Made by a program: the position numbers and the translations under genes. This document shows, in pieces, positions 1 through 5,602 of a stretch of DNA of 10,250 bases. The notes under the pieces are model-generated. The model was given only the letters and a program-made list of their open reading frames with translations, did not search any database and was not told the DNA's origin. Position 1 is the first letter of the stretch; every line of letters starts with the position of its first letter. Origin of the DNA: an uncultured Cyanobium sp. (GTDB lineage: Bacteria > Cyanobacteriota > Cyanobacteriia > PCC-6307 > Cyanobiaceae); the NCBI GenBank assembly GCA_937919075.1, contig CALFOF010000117.1, positions 1-10,250 on the forward strand, given 5' to 3'.

Positions 1-14
1 GATGGCGCAGCCAT

Positions 15-407
15 TCAGCCCAGCCTGGCGAGCACACCCACCAGCGCCATCACCAGCAGCACGATGCCGCTGATGAAGCTGATCGCGAAGCCGGCGGCCC
101 GTTTTTCGGCCGCCTGCAGGTAGCCCACGGCGAAGGCCACGCGGCCACCCACCCAGATGAAGCCCAGGGCCGTGGCCACGGCTTCGTTGCTGAAGACCAC
201 CGCCAGCCAGAAGCTGGGCAGAAAGAACATCAGTTGCTCCAGGGTGTTCTGCTGCACCCGCAGCGCCCGCTCGAACGGCTCAGGCCCCACCACCGCGGGG
301 GGCTTGACACCGTGTTTGACGCGGGCGGCGCCCACCAGCATCACCGTGACAAGAAAACCGGCCATGGCCACGAGGGTGACCAGGGCCGGCAGGGGAGAAA
401 TCGACAT
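15..407 (-). CDS. MAPEG family membrane protein
   Basis: A 130-residue protein with about four hydrophobic segments (near residues 7-27, 58-73, 77-97 and 105-127), the size and layout of the MAPEG family (membrane-associated proteins in eicosanoid and glutathione metabolism). The strongest family mark is the segment at 45-59, FERALRVQQNTLEQL, followed by a GRVAFAVGY segment (88-96), which matches the R...GY helix of the family. Eukaryotic members are glutathione transferases or peroxidases; for bacterial members the substrate is usually unknown, so only an inner-membrane, possibly glutathione-linked role is inferred. The ATG at 407 precedes the first hydrophobic segment directly. It lies 26 nt after the DoxX-family gene on the same strand, so the two probably share a transcript. 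Confidence 0.88.
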   Translation of the reverse strand: MSISPLPALVTLVAMAGFLVTVMLVGAARVKHGVKPPAVVGPEPFERALRVQQNTLEQLMFFLPSFWLAVVFSNEAVATALGFIWVGGRVAFAVGYLQAAEKRAAGFAISFISGIVLLVMALVGVLARLG

Positions 408-433
408 GTCCGCTCAGCGGGAAGACTCGATTC

Positions 434-988
434 TCAGAGAGAGGAGGGTGTGGGGGCTGGCACAGCGTTGCGGTTGAGCGGCACGCTGCCGGATACGGCC
501 TGGCTGCCGTTGGCATCGGCCGAGAAGCTGCCAGTGGACGACTGGGGCAGGCGGGCGCCGAGCAGGCCGCTGACGATGCCGGCATCAAAGGAGAAACGGC
601 CCGGGCCGTTCAGCAGGATCGCCAGGCTGCCGCCCAGATACAGCACCACAAGTTCCAGCACGTAGATGTTGAAACCGCTGGTGAGGATGTGGTGGTAGGC
701 CGCCACGCCCATGGTTCCGGCCAGGGCCAGCGCACCGATCGGCGTGAAGAAGCCCAGGATCACGCACCACGACCCAAGGATTTCTGAGAAGCCCGCCACT
801 TGGGCGAAGAACACCGGGAAGGGCAGATGCAGCGGCACCACGTAGTTGGTGGCGAAGGTCTGCGGATCGGCCAGCTTCTCCTGGCCGTGGTGGATCATCA
901 TCGCGCCGATGGCCAGGCGCAGGATCAGCAGGCCGGCGTTGGCCAGGAAGCCTTCCCGCAGGAAATAACGGGACAGAAAGGAGGTCAT
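434..988 (-). CDS. DoxX family membrane protein
   Basis: A 184-residue protein with four predicted membrane helices (roughly 15-34, 58-82, 84-100 and 108-127). The first carries the DoxX signature of an arginine helix followed by HHGQEKL (33-39), and helix four is followed by GPGRFSFDAG (128-137), also typical of DoxX. DoxX-like proteins are small inner-membrane proteins, some linked to quinone or thiol redox systems; the exact function here is not known. The frame stays open upstream to an ATG at 1177, but that extension is proline/arginine-rich and unlike DoxX, so the ATG at 988, just before the first helix, was chosen. The tail (about 147-184) is rich in Ser, Ala, Asn and Pro and looks disordered. 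The MAPEG gene follows after 26 nt. Confidence 0.88.
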   Translation of the reverse strand: MTSFLSRYFLREGFLANAGLLILRLAIGAMMIHHGQEKLADPQTFATNYVVPLHLPFPVFFAQVAGFSEILGSWCVILGFFTPIGALALAGTMGVAAYHHILTSGFNIYVLELVVLYLGGSLAILLNGPGRFSFDAGIVSGLLGARLPQSSTGSFSADANGSQAVSGSVPLNRNAVPAPTPSSL

Positions 989-1127
989 GGGAGCACCGGG
1001 AGCTGTGGTGGTGGGGAAGAGGGGGGTGGCGGCGCTGCGTTCAAAAACAAACGCACAAAGGTCGCCGGAGCGGGGTAGAGGGGGGGGGAGGCGCGGATTC
1101 TGAGAATTCCGGCTTGCCCGTGCCTGC
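989..1127 (-). other. Leader region of the DoxX gene
   Basis: This 139-nt stretch lies between the possible small membrane ORF and the DoxX start. It holds a run of nine G on the plus strand (1080-1088, C on the transcribed strand), a second G run near 1021-1026, and a short inverted repeat ATTCT-G-AGAAT at 1097-1107. I see no convincing promoter hexamers or terminator. An untranslated leader or intergenic spacer is the simplest reading. Confidence 0.4.
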
Positions 1128-1229
1128 TCAGACCTGGCCCTGGGAGGGACCGGAAAGCCCGGCGGCCCAGAGGGCAACGGCAGCGGTGAGGAAACCGAGG
1201 AACACTTCCAGCAGGGTGAGGGTGGTCAT
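1128..1229 (-). CDS. Possible 33-residue single-span membrane peptide
   Basis: A short frame from ATG at 1229 to TGA at 1128 encodes 33 residues: a short N-terminus (MTTLT), one hydrophobic helix of about 20 residues (LLEVFLGFLTAAVALWAAGL) and a polar tail SGPSQGQV. Nearly all codons end in C or G, as in the neighbouring genes, and the shape resembles the small single-helix subunits and regulators common in cyanobacteria. It does not match the small photosystem or cytochrome b6f subunits I can recall (PetG, PetN, PsbM, Psb30, PsaM). It lies upstream of the DoxX gene on the same strand and is divergent from the gene at 1367. Its length allows chance, so the call is tentative. Confidence 0.42.
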   Translation of the reverse strand: MTTLTLLEVFLGFLTAAVALWAAGLSGPSQGQV

Positions 1230-1366
1230 GAGCTTTTCATTTCTTTACACAAGATGGCGCGGCAGATGAAGAAGTGTGAGGAGACCGGCTTTTGGGCGCG
1301 CCCTGGTGTCCGCCCGCGTCAGTCCACGGCTCGCGGCAGGATGTTCACATTCCGCAACATCGGTTG
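1230..1366. other. Divergent intergenic region
   Basis: This 137-nt region separates the minus-strand small ORF from the plus-strand gene at 1367, so promoters for both directions should lie here if both are real. The part nearest the small ORF (1230-1255) is AT-rich compared with the surroundings. A perfect 10-bp palindrome GGGCGCGCCC is at 1294-1303. I cannot assign -10 or -35 boxes with confidence. Confidence 0.35.
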
Positions 1367-1618
1367 ATGACTGTCGGCGAACTCTTCATCGAAACCCTCG
1401 CCACCGGGGTGATCACCCCGTCGGAGCTCGATTGGGTGGTGTCCTGTCAGCAGGGCTTTTCGCGGGTTGAGGAGGCCACGGCGCTGCGCCTTGGTCGCCT
1501 GCTCGACGACGGCGAGATCCAGCTGGGCTGCCGCCTCTTCCCCGCCAAACTTCACAACGACCTGATCCGCCAGGAGTGGATCGAACCGCTCGGCCGCCGG
1601 CGCCACAGCCAGCGTTGA
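1367..1618 (+). CDS. Small conserved-looking cyanobacterial protein, unknown function
   Basis: An 83-residue soluble protein beginning MTVGELFIETLATGVITPSE. It is acidic and helical in its first two thirds, with a basic C-terminus (LGRRRHSQR). I associate this pattern (an LFIETL..GVI..SE.DW start, then EEA.ALRLGRLLDDG.I.LGCR) with an uncharacterised cyanobacterial family, but I know no assigned function. The frame is open back to 1292, but that extension is atypical in composition, so the ATG at 1367 was preferred; TTG at 1364 is an alternative. The peroxiredoxin-like gene starts 28 nt after its stop on the same strand, which suggests an operon. Confidence 0.75.
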   Translation: MTVGELFIETLATGVITPSELDWVVSCQQGFSRVEEATALRLGRLLDDGEIQLGCRLFPAKLHNDLIRQEWIEPLGRRRHSQR

Positions 1619-1646
1619 GTTCGCTCCCTCCTCCCTCGCCCCTGCC

Positions 1647-2303
1647 ATGACCGCTGCCCCCGCCCCTCTGCTCGAGCGCCTGGCCGGCATCCCCGCCATG
1701 GGACCGGGCCGCCGTCGCCTGGTGCTGCTCTGGCCCCAGCTCGGTGATTTCGACAGTCTCGAATACGCCCAGGCGCTGGTGCCCGCCCTGCCACGGCTAC
1801 AGGCCGCCGGCATCGACGTGCTCGCCATCGGCATCAGCCACGGCCCCGGCCGCGAGCGCTTCTGCTCCTTCACCGGCTTTCCTCCGGAGCGCCTGCTGGT
1901 GGATTCCGACCCCCGGCTGCATCGCGCCCTTGATCTGGCGGAGGGCCTGGGGGCCAGTGCCGGCCCCTGGCCCGGCCTGCTGTTGATGTGCGCCGGAATC
2001 TGCTCACCGGGCACGCTGGCGGAGGTGCTGCGCGGCTACACCGGCGACGGCCGCACCCCGTTGCGGCCCTTCGAGCTGGCCACCACCCGGCTGCGCAACA
2101 TGATTGAGGTGCTGGGCCACTGGCGCACCTACGTGCCCCGCGACGACTTCCTCACCCAGCGCGGCGGCACCTTCTTGATCGACACCGACGACCGCCTGCT
2201 CGCCGTGCATCGCGATCCGGGTCTGCTGGGCTTCTCCGCCACCATGCACCGGCCGCTGGAGTTTCTCGAACCCTTCCTCGGCGGGGAATCGCTCACGGGT
2301 TGA
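1647..2303 (+). CDS. Peroxiredoxin-like (AhpC/TSA-related) protein lacking the peroxidatic Cys
   Basis: A 218-residue protein with a thioredoxin/AhpC-like layout: a beta strand LVLLWPQLGDFDS (25-37), a helix, then a second strand IDVLAIGIS (56-64), and late in the protein GGTFLIDTDDRLLAVHRD (173-190), which matches the strand pair after the active site in AhpC/TSA-type folds. In true peroxiredoxins the first strand leads into a PxxxTxxC loop; here the corresponding position reads DFDS, with Ser37 or a neighbour where Cys would be. Cys73, Cys115 and Cys119 occur elsewhere. I recall cyanobacterial relatives annotated as peroxiredoxin-like with the same LLWPQLGDFDS segment, so the lack may be a family trait rather than a mutation. 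Peroxidase activity should not be assumed. Its end overlaps by 11 bp the end of the convergent FMN-protein gene. Confidence 0.8.
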   Translation: MTAAPAPLLERLAGIPAMGPGRRRLVLLWPQLGDFDSLEYAQALVPALPRLQAAGIDVLAIGISHGPGRERFCSFTGFPPERLLVDSDPRLHRALDLAEGLGASAGPWPGLLLMCAGICSPGTLAEVLRGYTGDGRTPLRPFELATTRLRNMIEVLGHWRTYVPRDDFLTQRGGTFLIDTDDRLLAVHRDPGLLGFSATMHRPLEFLEPFLGGESLTG

Positions 2304-2862
2304 GCGCTTCGCACCGCCAGCCGGTGGCTTCCCGCCAGCGCTGGCGGCGGTGCGGTGTGCCGGTGAGCTCCAGCAGCTCCACCTGCTCCACATGAATGCG
2401 CAACAGCAGAAAGTGGGGCGGCAGAGGCGTGCCATCGGCCAGTTCGCTGGGGAATGCCGCTGCCGACTCGAGCGCCTGCCCCGGTGCCGGCCAGCCCCAC
2501 AGCGCCCGCCCCGCCGGGCTCAGCTGGAGCCAGTGCCGTTCGCGCGCCGCCAGCAGGTCTGCGCCGGCCGGCAGCTCCAGGTGCCCGCGCAGCCGGAACT
2601 GGCTGCGGGCTTTCGGCAGCAGCCAGCAAAGTTCCACCGCCGGCTGCGCCGCCAGGTCTTCGGCTTTGGTGCTGCGCCCGTCGCTGAGCAGATCCAGCCG
2701 CACCGCATCCGCCCAGCCACGGAACACCAGCGTGCGCACCCGCGGTGTGCCATCGGTGCCCACGCTGGCCAGCTGCAGCCAGCGCGCCCCCGGCGAACGG
2801 CCCTCCCGCTGCCGTGCACCGCGTAGCAAAACGCGCCAATCGGGGAGGGTGTTGGCGCTCAA
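2293..2862 (-). CDS. Pyridoxamine 5'-phosphate oxidase-related FMN-binding protein (Alr4036 type)
   Basis: A 189-residue protein of the split-barrel flavin family, closest in my judgement to the Alr4036/Pyridox_oxase_2 group. The marks are ARWLQLASVGTDGTPRVRTL, then VFRGW and LLSDGRSTKAEDL, which form the FMN-phosphate site; a Trp-Gly-Trp region; and a C-terminus WREATGWRCEALNP resembling the end of PdxH-like proteins. FMN binding is likely, but the substrate is unknown and PdxH activity should not be assumed. The start chosen is TTG at 2862, because it overlaps the TGA of the upstream gene as TTGA and the protein homology begins directly after it (SANTLPDWR). There is no in-frame ATG downstream, and upstream residues in the open frame do not resemble the family. 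It is the last gene of the overlapping set. Confidence 0.85.
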   Translation of the reverse strand: MSANTLPDWRVLLRGARQREGRSPGARWLQLASVGTDGTPRVRTLVFRGWADAVRLDLLSDGRSTKAEDLAAQPAVELCWLLPKARSQFRLRGHLELPAGADLLAARERHWLQLSPAGRALWGWPAPGQALESAAAFPSELADGTPLPPHFLLLRIHVEQVELLELTGTPHRRQRWREATGWRCEALNP

Positions 2863-3380
2863 GCGGCACGCTCGCAGGCGTAGCTGGTCACGCCTCCCTG
2901 GCGCAGTTGGAAGCGGGGCGCCGCCGGGTCCTCCAGGCTCCACCACCACTTGCCGTCGGTGTAGCTGGGGGCGCCGGCATTGTTGGTGCGCGGCAGTTGC
3001 AGCGTCACGCCGCGCCATTGCAGCACCACGAAGGCGCCCGGCACCGTGCCCGCTGCCGTGTTGGGAATGCCGATGGCATCGACAGCGCCGTTGTCGGCCA
3101 GGGCCAGCAGCGGTTCGCCGTCGCAGCGGTAGGCCTCAGGGTTTGCCGCCAGCGCCGGGGCGGGCGGCACCAGCAGCAGCAGGAGCGCCAGCGCGGTGAT
3201 CATCGCGCTGGCCAGCGTGGCGTGCCCGGCAGGGGCGAACCAGCGCTGGGCCCAAGGCTCGGCTTGGAGCCGCAGGCGCTTGGCTTGGCGGCGCAGGCGC
3301 TCGGCTTGGAGCCGCAGCTGTTTCACCAGGGCCTGCGGCCGGACGATCGGGGGCATGGGCGGCAGGCGGGGTTCAGCCAT
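2859..3380 (-). CDS. Membrane-anchored MliC-like protein with heptad-repeat N-terminus
   Basis: A 173-residue protein in three parts. Residues 1-50 are basic and contain three 7-residue repeats (21-41). Residues 60-79 form one hydrophobic segment ending in an AxA-like signal site (PALAAN). Residues 80-173 form an exported domain with two Cys (86 and 169). This last part, with AYRCDGE, LPRTNNAGAPSYTDGKWWW and GGVTSYACE, resembles the MliC fold (membrane-bound inhibitors of C-type lysozyme) in spacing and in its Cys ends; the match is by eye and moderate. The ATG at 3380 overlaps the upstream gene by 8 bp. An internal ATG at 3203 would give a protein starting almost at the signal segment, but without the usual basic N-terminus. 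The domain would lie outside the cytoplasm. Confidence 0.65.
   Translation of the reverse strand: MAEPRLPPMPPIVRPQALVKQLRLQAERLRRQAKRLRLQAEPWAQRWFAPAGHATLASAMITALALLLLLVPPAPALAANPEAYRCDGEPLLALADNGAVDAIGIPNTAAGTVPGAFVVLQWRGVTLQLPRTNNAGAPSYTDGKWWWSLEDPAAPRFQLRQGGVTSYACERAA
3258..3320 (-). repeat. Three 21-bp in-frame tandem repeats
   Basis: Three adjoining 21-bp units (3258-3278, 3279-3299, 3300-3320) encode QLRLQAE, RLRRQAK and RLRLQAE on the minus strand. The outer two units differ only in the last three bases on the plus strand, and the middle one at a few positions. Leucines fall every seven residues (22, 29, 36), so the product is probably a basic amphipathic helix. The unit length is a multiple of three, so copy-number change would keep the frame. 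Confidence 0.85.
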
Positions 3381-4632
3381 GTTCTTGTGTTCCTTGAGCC
3401 GCCGCGTGCACCCCTTTCGCGCCAGCGGCGCTCAACAGCTTCATCAGGCGCTCGGCCAGGTGTTCACCGCTGCGCCAGGCCCCTTCAGCGCGGCCGAATC
3501 CGGGCCCGGCCAGGTAGTCGCCGCAGAAGGCCAGGCGGCTGCGGGCACAGACGCTCAAGGCCACAGGCAACCCCTCGCCACGGGGGAAGGCGGCGCTCCA
3601 GCGCATCAGTTGCCGCTCCCCAGGCAGCGGCTGGCCGTTTGTCTCAGGCAGCCAGGCGGCGAGCGCGGCCTGCACCGCGGCCGTGAGGAGCGCGATCAGG
3701 GCCTGCTCGCGCTCCGGATCGGGTGTCACCCCCGGCAGCCGCGCAGCGGCGGAGCCCGACCCCACCGTCTGCAGATGGTCGGCGGCGAGAGCAGCGCTGG
3801 AGTGGGCCACCACAGCGCAGCGGCCCTGGGCGCCGGGTTGGATCGACACACGCCGCAGGCCCCAGCGGCGCTGGGCAGCGGCATCAAACTCCAGCAGGCG
3901 GAACGGCAGGGCCAGCCAGGGCGCCGCCGCGGCCCCCTCCAGCTGCCAGATCAGGTTGCTGCGTGGCTCGGCGCCCAGCGCGGCGATCGTCTGCAACGCC
4001 GCCGCCAGTTCCGGATCGCTGGCCGCCACTGCCGTCAGCGGGGCGGGTGCAGCGCCCAGCAGGGCCTGGCCGCGCGGATGCACCAGCAGGGTGCCGCTCA
4101 GCACCAGCCAGTCGGCGTCGGCCAGGTGTTCACCGGCGCGGCCGAGCAGGCGCCAACCGCCGCCGGCAAGCGGCTCCAGCTGCTGGACCAACTGAGAGCT
4201 GTGCAACGTGCAGCCGGCTCCAGCTAAGGCCAGGAGCCCTCTGCACACCTGCTCCATGCCGTCGCAGCCGCGGTAGAGGCTGCCCTGCAGCAACGGCTCC
4301 GCCCCGATCGGCTGCAGGGCGCCGCTGGCATCGAGGCGGGCGCAGGGTTCCAGCCAGGGTTCGATCCAGCCGCCGGCTAGCAAGGGCGCCAGCAGCACAG
4401 GCGGTGGATCGACGCAGAAATTGATCAGCGGGGCGCCGTGGTCGGCGCGCTGCTGCGGATCACGGCGGGAGTGGCGGGTGCTGGTACGGCCGCCGGGTCC
4501 GCGACCGGCTTCCCAGAGGCTGATCGGTGCCGGCCAGCCCAGCCGCAGCAGCTGGGCGGCGAAGGCGCAGCCGGCCAGCCCTGCGCCGACTACAGCCAGC
4601 CGGGGATGCGGTGCGGAGGCCTCAGGGGGCAT
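3373..4632 (-). CDS. FAD-dependent amine-oxidase/renalase-like oxidoreductase
   Basis: A 419-residue flavoprotein. A Rossmann FAD site opens the protein: LAVVGAGLAGCAF (12-24) holds GxGxxG, Glu41 closes the second strand (LWEAG), and GGRTSTR (47-53) with DHGAPLINF (64-72) is the pattern of the NAD(P)-binding amine-oxidase/renalase group. The C-terminal FAD motif LAFCGDYLAGPGFGRAEGAW starts near residue 367. The substrate cannot be read from sequence; family members act on amines, carotenoid precursors or reduced nicotinamides. The frame is open to ATG at 4710, but residues before the chosen ATG (4632) are the shadow of the overlapping upstream gene. It overlaps that gene by 11 bp and the next by 8 bp, which points to translational coupling. 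Confidence 0.87.
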   Translation of the reverse strand: MPPEASAPHPRLAVVGAGLAGCAFAAQLLRLGWPAPISLWEAGRGPGGRTSTRHSRRDPQQRADHGAPLINFCVDPPPVLLAPLLAGGWIEPWLEPCARLDASGALQPIGAEPLLQGSLYRGCDGMEQVCRGLLALAGAGCTLHSSQLVQQLEPLAGGGWRLLGRAGEHLADADWLVLSGTLLVHPRGQALLGAAPAPLTAVAASDPELAAALQTIAALGAEPRSNLIWQLEGAAAAPWLALPFRLLEFDAAAQRRWGLRRVSIQPGAQGRCAVVAHSSAALAADHLQTVGSGSAAARLPGVTPDPEREQALIALLTAAVQAALAAWLPETNGQPLPGERQLMRWSAAFPRGEGLPVALSVCARSRLAFCGDYLAGPGFGRAEGAWRSGEHLAERLMKLLSAAGAKGVHAAAQGTQEHG

Positions 4633-4804
4633 GGACGCGCAGCAGTTCAGCGCCGTAGTCCTCGCTGAACATGGCCTGAAGCTGCCAGGCCTCCAGCAGG
4701 GTTTTGGCAATGGCGCGCAGAGCTTCGATGTCGTCGCAGCTGTCGATCGTGCGCGAATGCAGCGCCACCGTGAACGCGCGATCGATGGAGAGGGAAGGAG
4801 CCAC
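4622..4804 (-). CDS. Small protein of unknown function (60 aa)
   Basis: A 60-residue, mostly helical soluble protein: SIDRAFTVALHSRTIDSCDD, then EALRAIAKTLLEAWQLQAMF and SEDYGAELLRVHAP. I do not recognise a named family, though the pattern looks like a cyanobacterial conserved protein rather than chance coding, and the codons end mostly in G or C. The start is uncertain: there is no ATG; GTG at 4804 is chosen because it precedes the helical part and follows an AT-rich promoter-like stretch; GTG at 4768 would give 48 residues. The open frame upstream to 5020 runs through the cupin gene and is rejected. The 3' end overlaps the oxidoreductase gene by 11 bp, which supports its being translated as the first gene of that set. 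Confidence 0.62.
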   Translation of the reverse strand: MAPSLSIDRAFTVALHSRTIDSCDDIEALRAIAKTLLEAWQLQAMFSEDYGAELLRVHAP

Positions 4805-4810
4805 GTTGTT

Positions 4811-4828
4811 TTTGTAAAACGTTACAAA
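4811..4828. promoter_or_regulatory. 18-bp inverted repeat TTTGTAA-N4-TTACAAA
   Basis: Perfect 7-bp arms TTTGTAA (4811-4817) and TTACAAA (4822-4828) flank AACG. The site is AT-rich in a GC-rich region and lies just upstream of the chosen GTG start (4804) of the four-gene set, so an operator for a dimeric regulator is a fair inference. The inner spacing is GTA-N6-TAC, which differs from the NtcA consensus GTA-N8-TAC, and it does not match the LexA or Fur/Zur boxes I know. Confidence 0.45.
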
Positions 4829-4922
4829 GCCCGGTGCCTTGTTGTGGTGCGGCTGTCCACTCCCTCTTCCTCGTCCTCCTAGCCGCGCTCCTCTTCTAGG
4901 GCCCTCCTCCAGGCCACCAGCG

Positions 4923-5453
4923 TCACCAGGTGACGCCGTGCAGCTTCGGCAAGGGTGCCGTCTGGCTGGTGACGGCGTACAGCCGCGGAATGTCGTGGCT
5001 GTTGTAGACGCGGAATTCACGCACCAGCGACGCCCCTTGCTCGCGCACCGCCTGGTTCAGCACCAGCGAGCCATCCGGGTCGGACACCGAGCGGTGAAAG
5101 GTGCCGGGCGGGATGCGCAGGATGTCGCCGCCGGTGTCGAGCCGCACGATGTGAAACGGGTAGTTCCAGCCCAGGTTCACCAGGAAGAAGGTGCGCCCGC
5201 CGTGCATGGCCAGCAGGTTGTCTTCCTGATGGGGATGCAGATAGAACTGCCAGGCCCCGGTGGCGGGATCGTCGGGGGGGCTCACGGCCGGCCCGGTGTG
5301 CACCACCAGATCCCTCGCATTCGAGGTGAGCACCGTGATGTCGAAAAACCGGACCGCCGGGGTATCGCGAAATTTCTCGTAAGGGATCAGCTCGAACATC
5401 GGCGCCGGCTTGGGCGAGCGATGCGGGCCCTTGGGCAGAGCGGTTGCGGTCAT
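4923..5453 (-). CDS. Cupin-domain protein, probable metal binder
   Basis: A 176-residue single-cupin protein. Motif 1 is FYLHPHQEDNLLAMHGG (70-86), giving His73, His75 and Glu77 as likely metal ligands. Motif 2 is GDILRIPPGTFH (109-120), an exact fit to GDx4PxGxxH with His120 as the last ligand. The HxHxE spacing is shorter than the canonical HxHx3-4E. Cupins include dioxygenases, isomerases, epimerases and non-enzymatic sensors, and I cannot choose among them. ATG at 5453 was taken as start; GTG at 5462 and a later ATG before FELIPYEKF (residue 19) are alternatives. It is divergent from the CsgG-like gene, and 118 nt separates its stop from the next minus-strand gene, so read-through into that set is possible. 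Confidence 0.82.
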   Translation of the reverse strand: MTATALPKGPHRSPKPAPMFELIPYEKFRDTPAVRFFDITVLTSNARDLVVHTGPAVSPPDDPATGAWQFYLHPHQEDNLLAMHGGRTFFLVNLGWNYPFHIVRLDTGGDILRIPPGTFHRSVSDPDGSLVLNQAVREQGASLVREFRVYNSHDIPRLYAVTSQTAPLPKLHGVTW

Positions 5454-5602
5454 TGGAGCCACACCGGGCGGAACCGGCGTCGGACAGTGGTCTACCTAAA
5501 CGATCATCACACTCAGTCAGATGTCCCAACCGCTACGAAATGCTGTTTTGCGGCCGAAAACCGTTCCGGTTGTTTGAATGTCCCCAGAGCTTTCCCCGTT
5601 GC
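5454..5602. promoter_or_regulatory. Divergent promoter region between cupin and CsgG-like genes
   Basis: This 149-nt region should hold promoters for both directions. It contains two adjoining inverted repeats: GTTTT-N7-AAAAC (5545-5561) around a CGGCCG core, and AACCG-TTC-CGGTT (5559-5571), the latter able to form a small hairpin in the CsgG-like leader. I cannot place -10 or -35 boxes reliably. Confidence 0.4.

Noticed and set aside
1..14. ATG directly after the MAPEG stop on the minus strand, also readable as a small ATGGC/GCCAT hairpin
   Set aside because: It could be the start of the next gene or part of a terminator, but only 14 bases remain before the window ends.
989..1177. N-terminal extension of the DoxX protein from ATG at 1177
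   Set aside because: The 63 residues are Pro/Arg-rich, unlike DoxX, and overlap the small membrane ORF in another frame.
1294..1303. 10-bp palindrome GGGCGCGCCC in the divergent intergenic region
   Set aside because: GC-only palindromes of this size are common at this base composition and it has no known regulator match.
4811..4828. The inverted repeat as an NtcA site
   Set aside because: The spacing is GTA-N6-TAC instead of GTA-N8-TAC.
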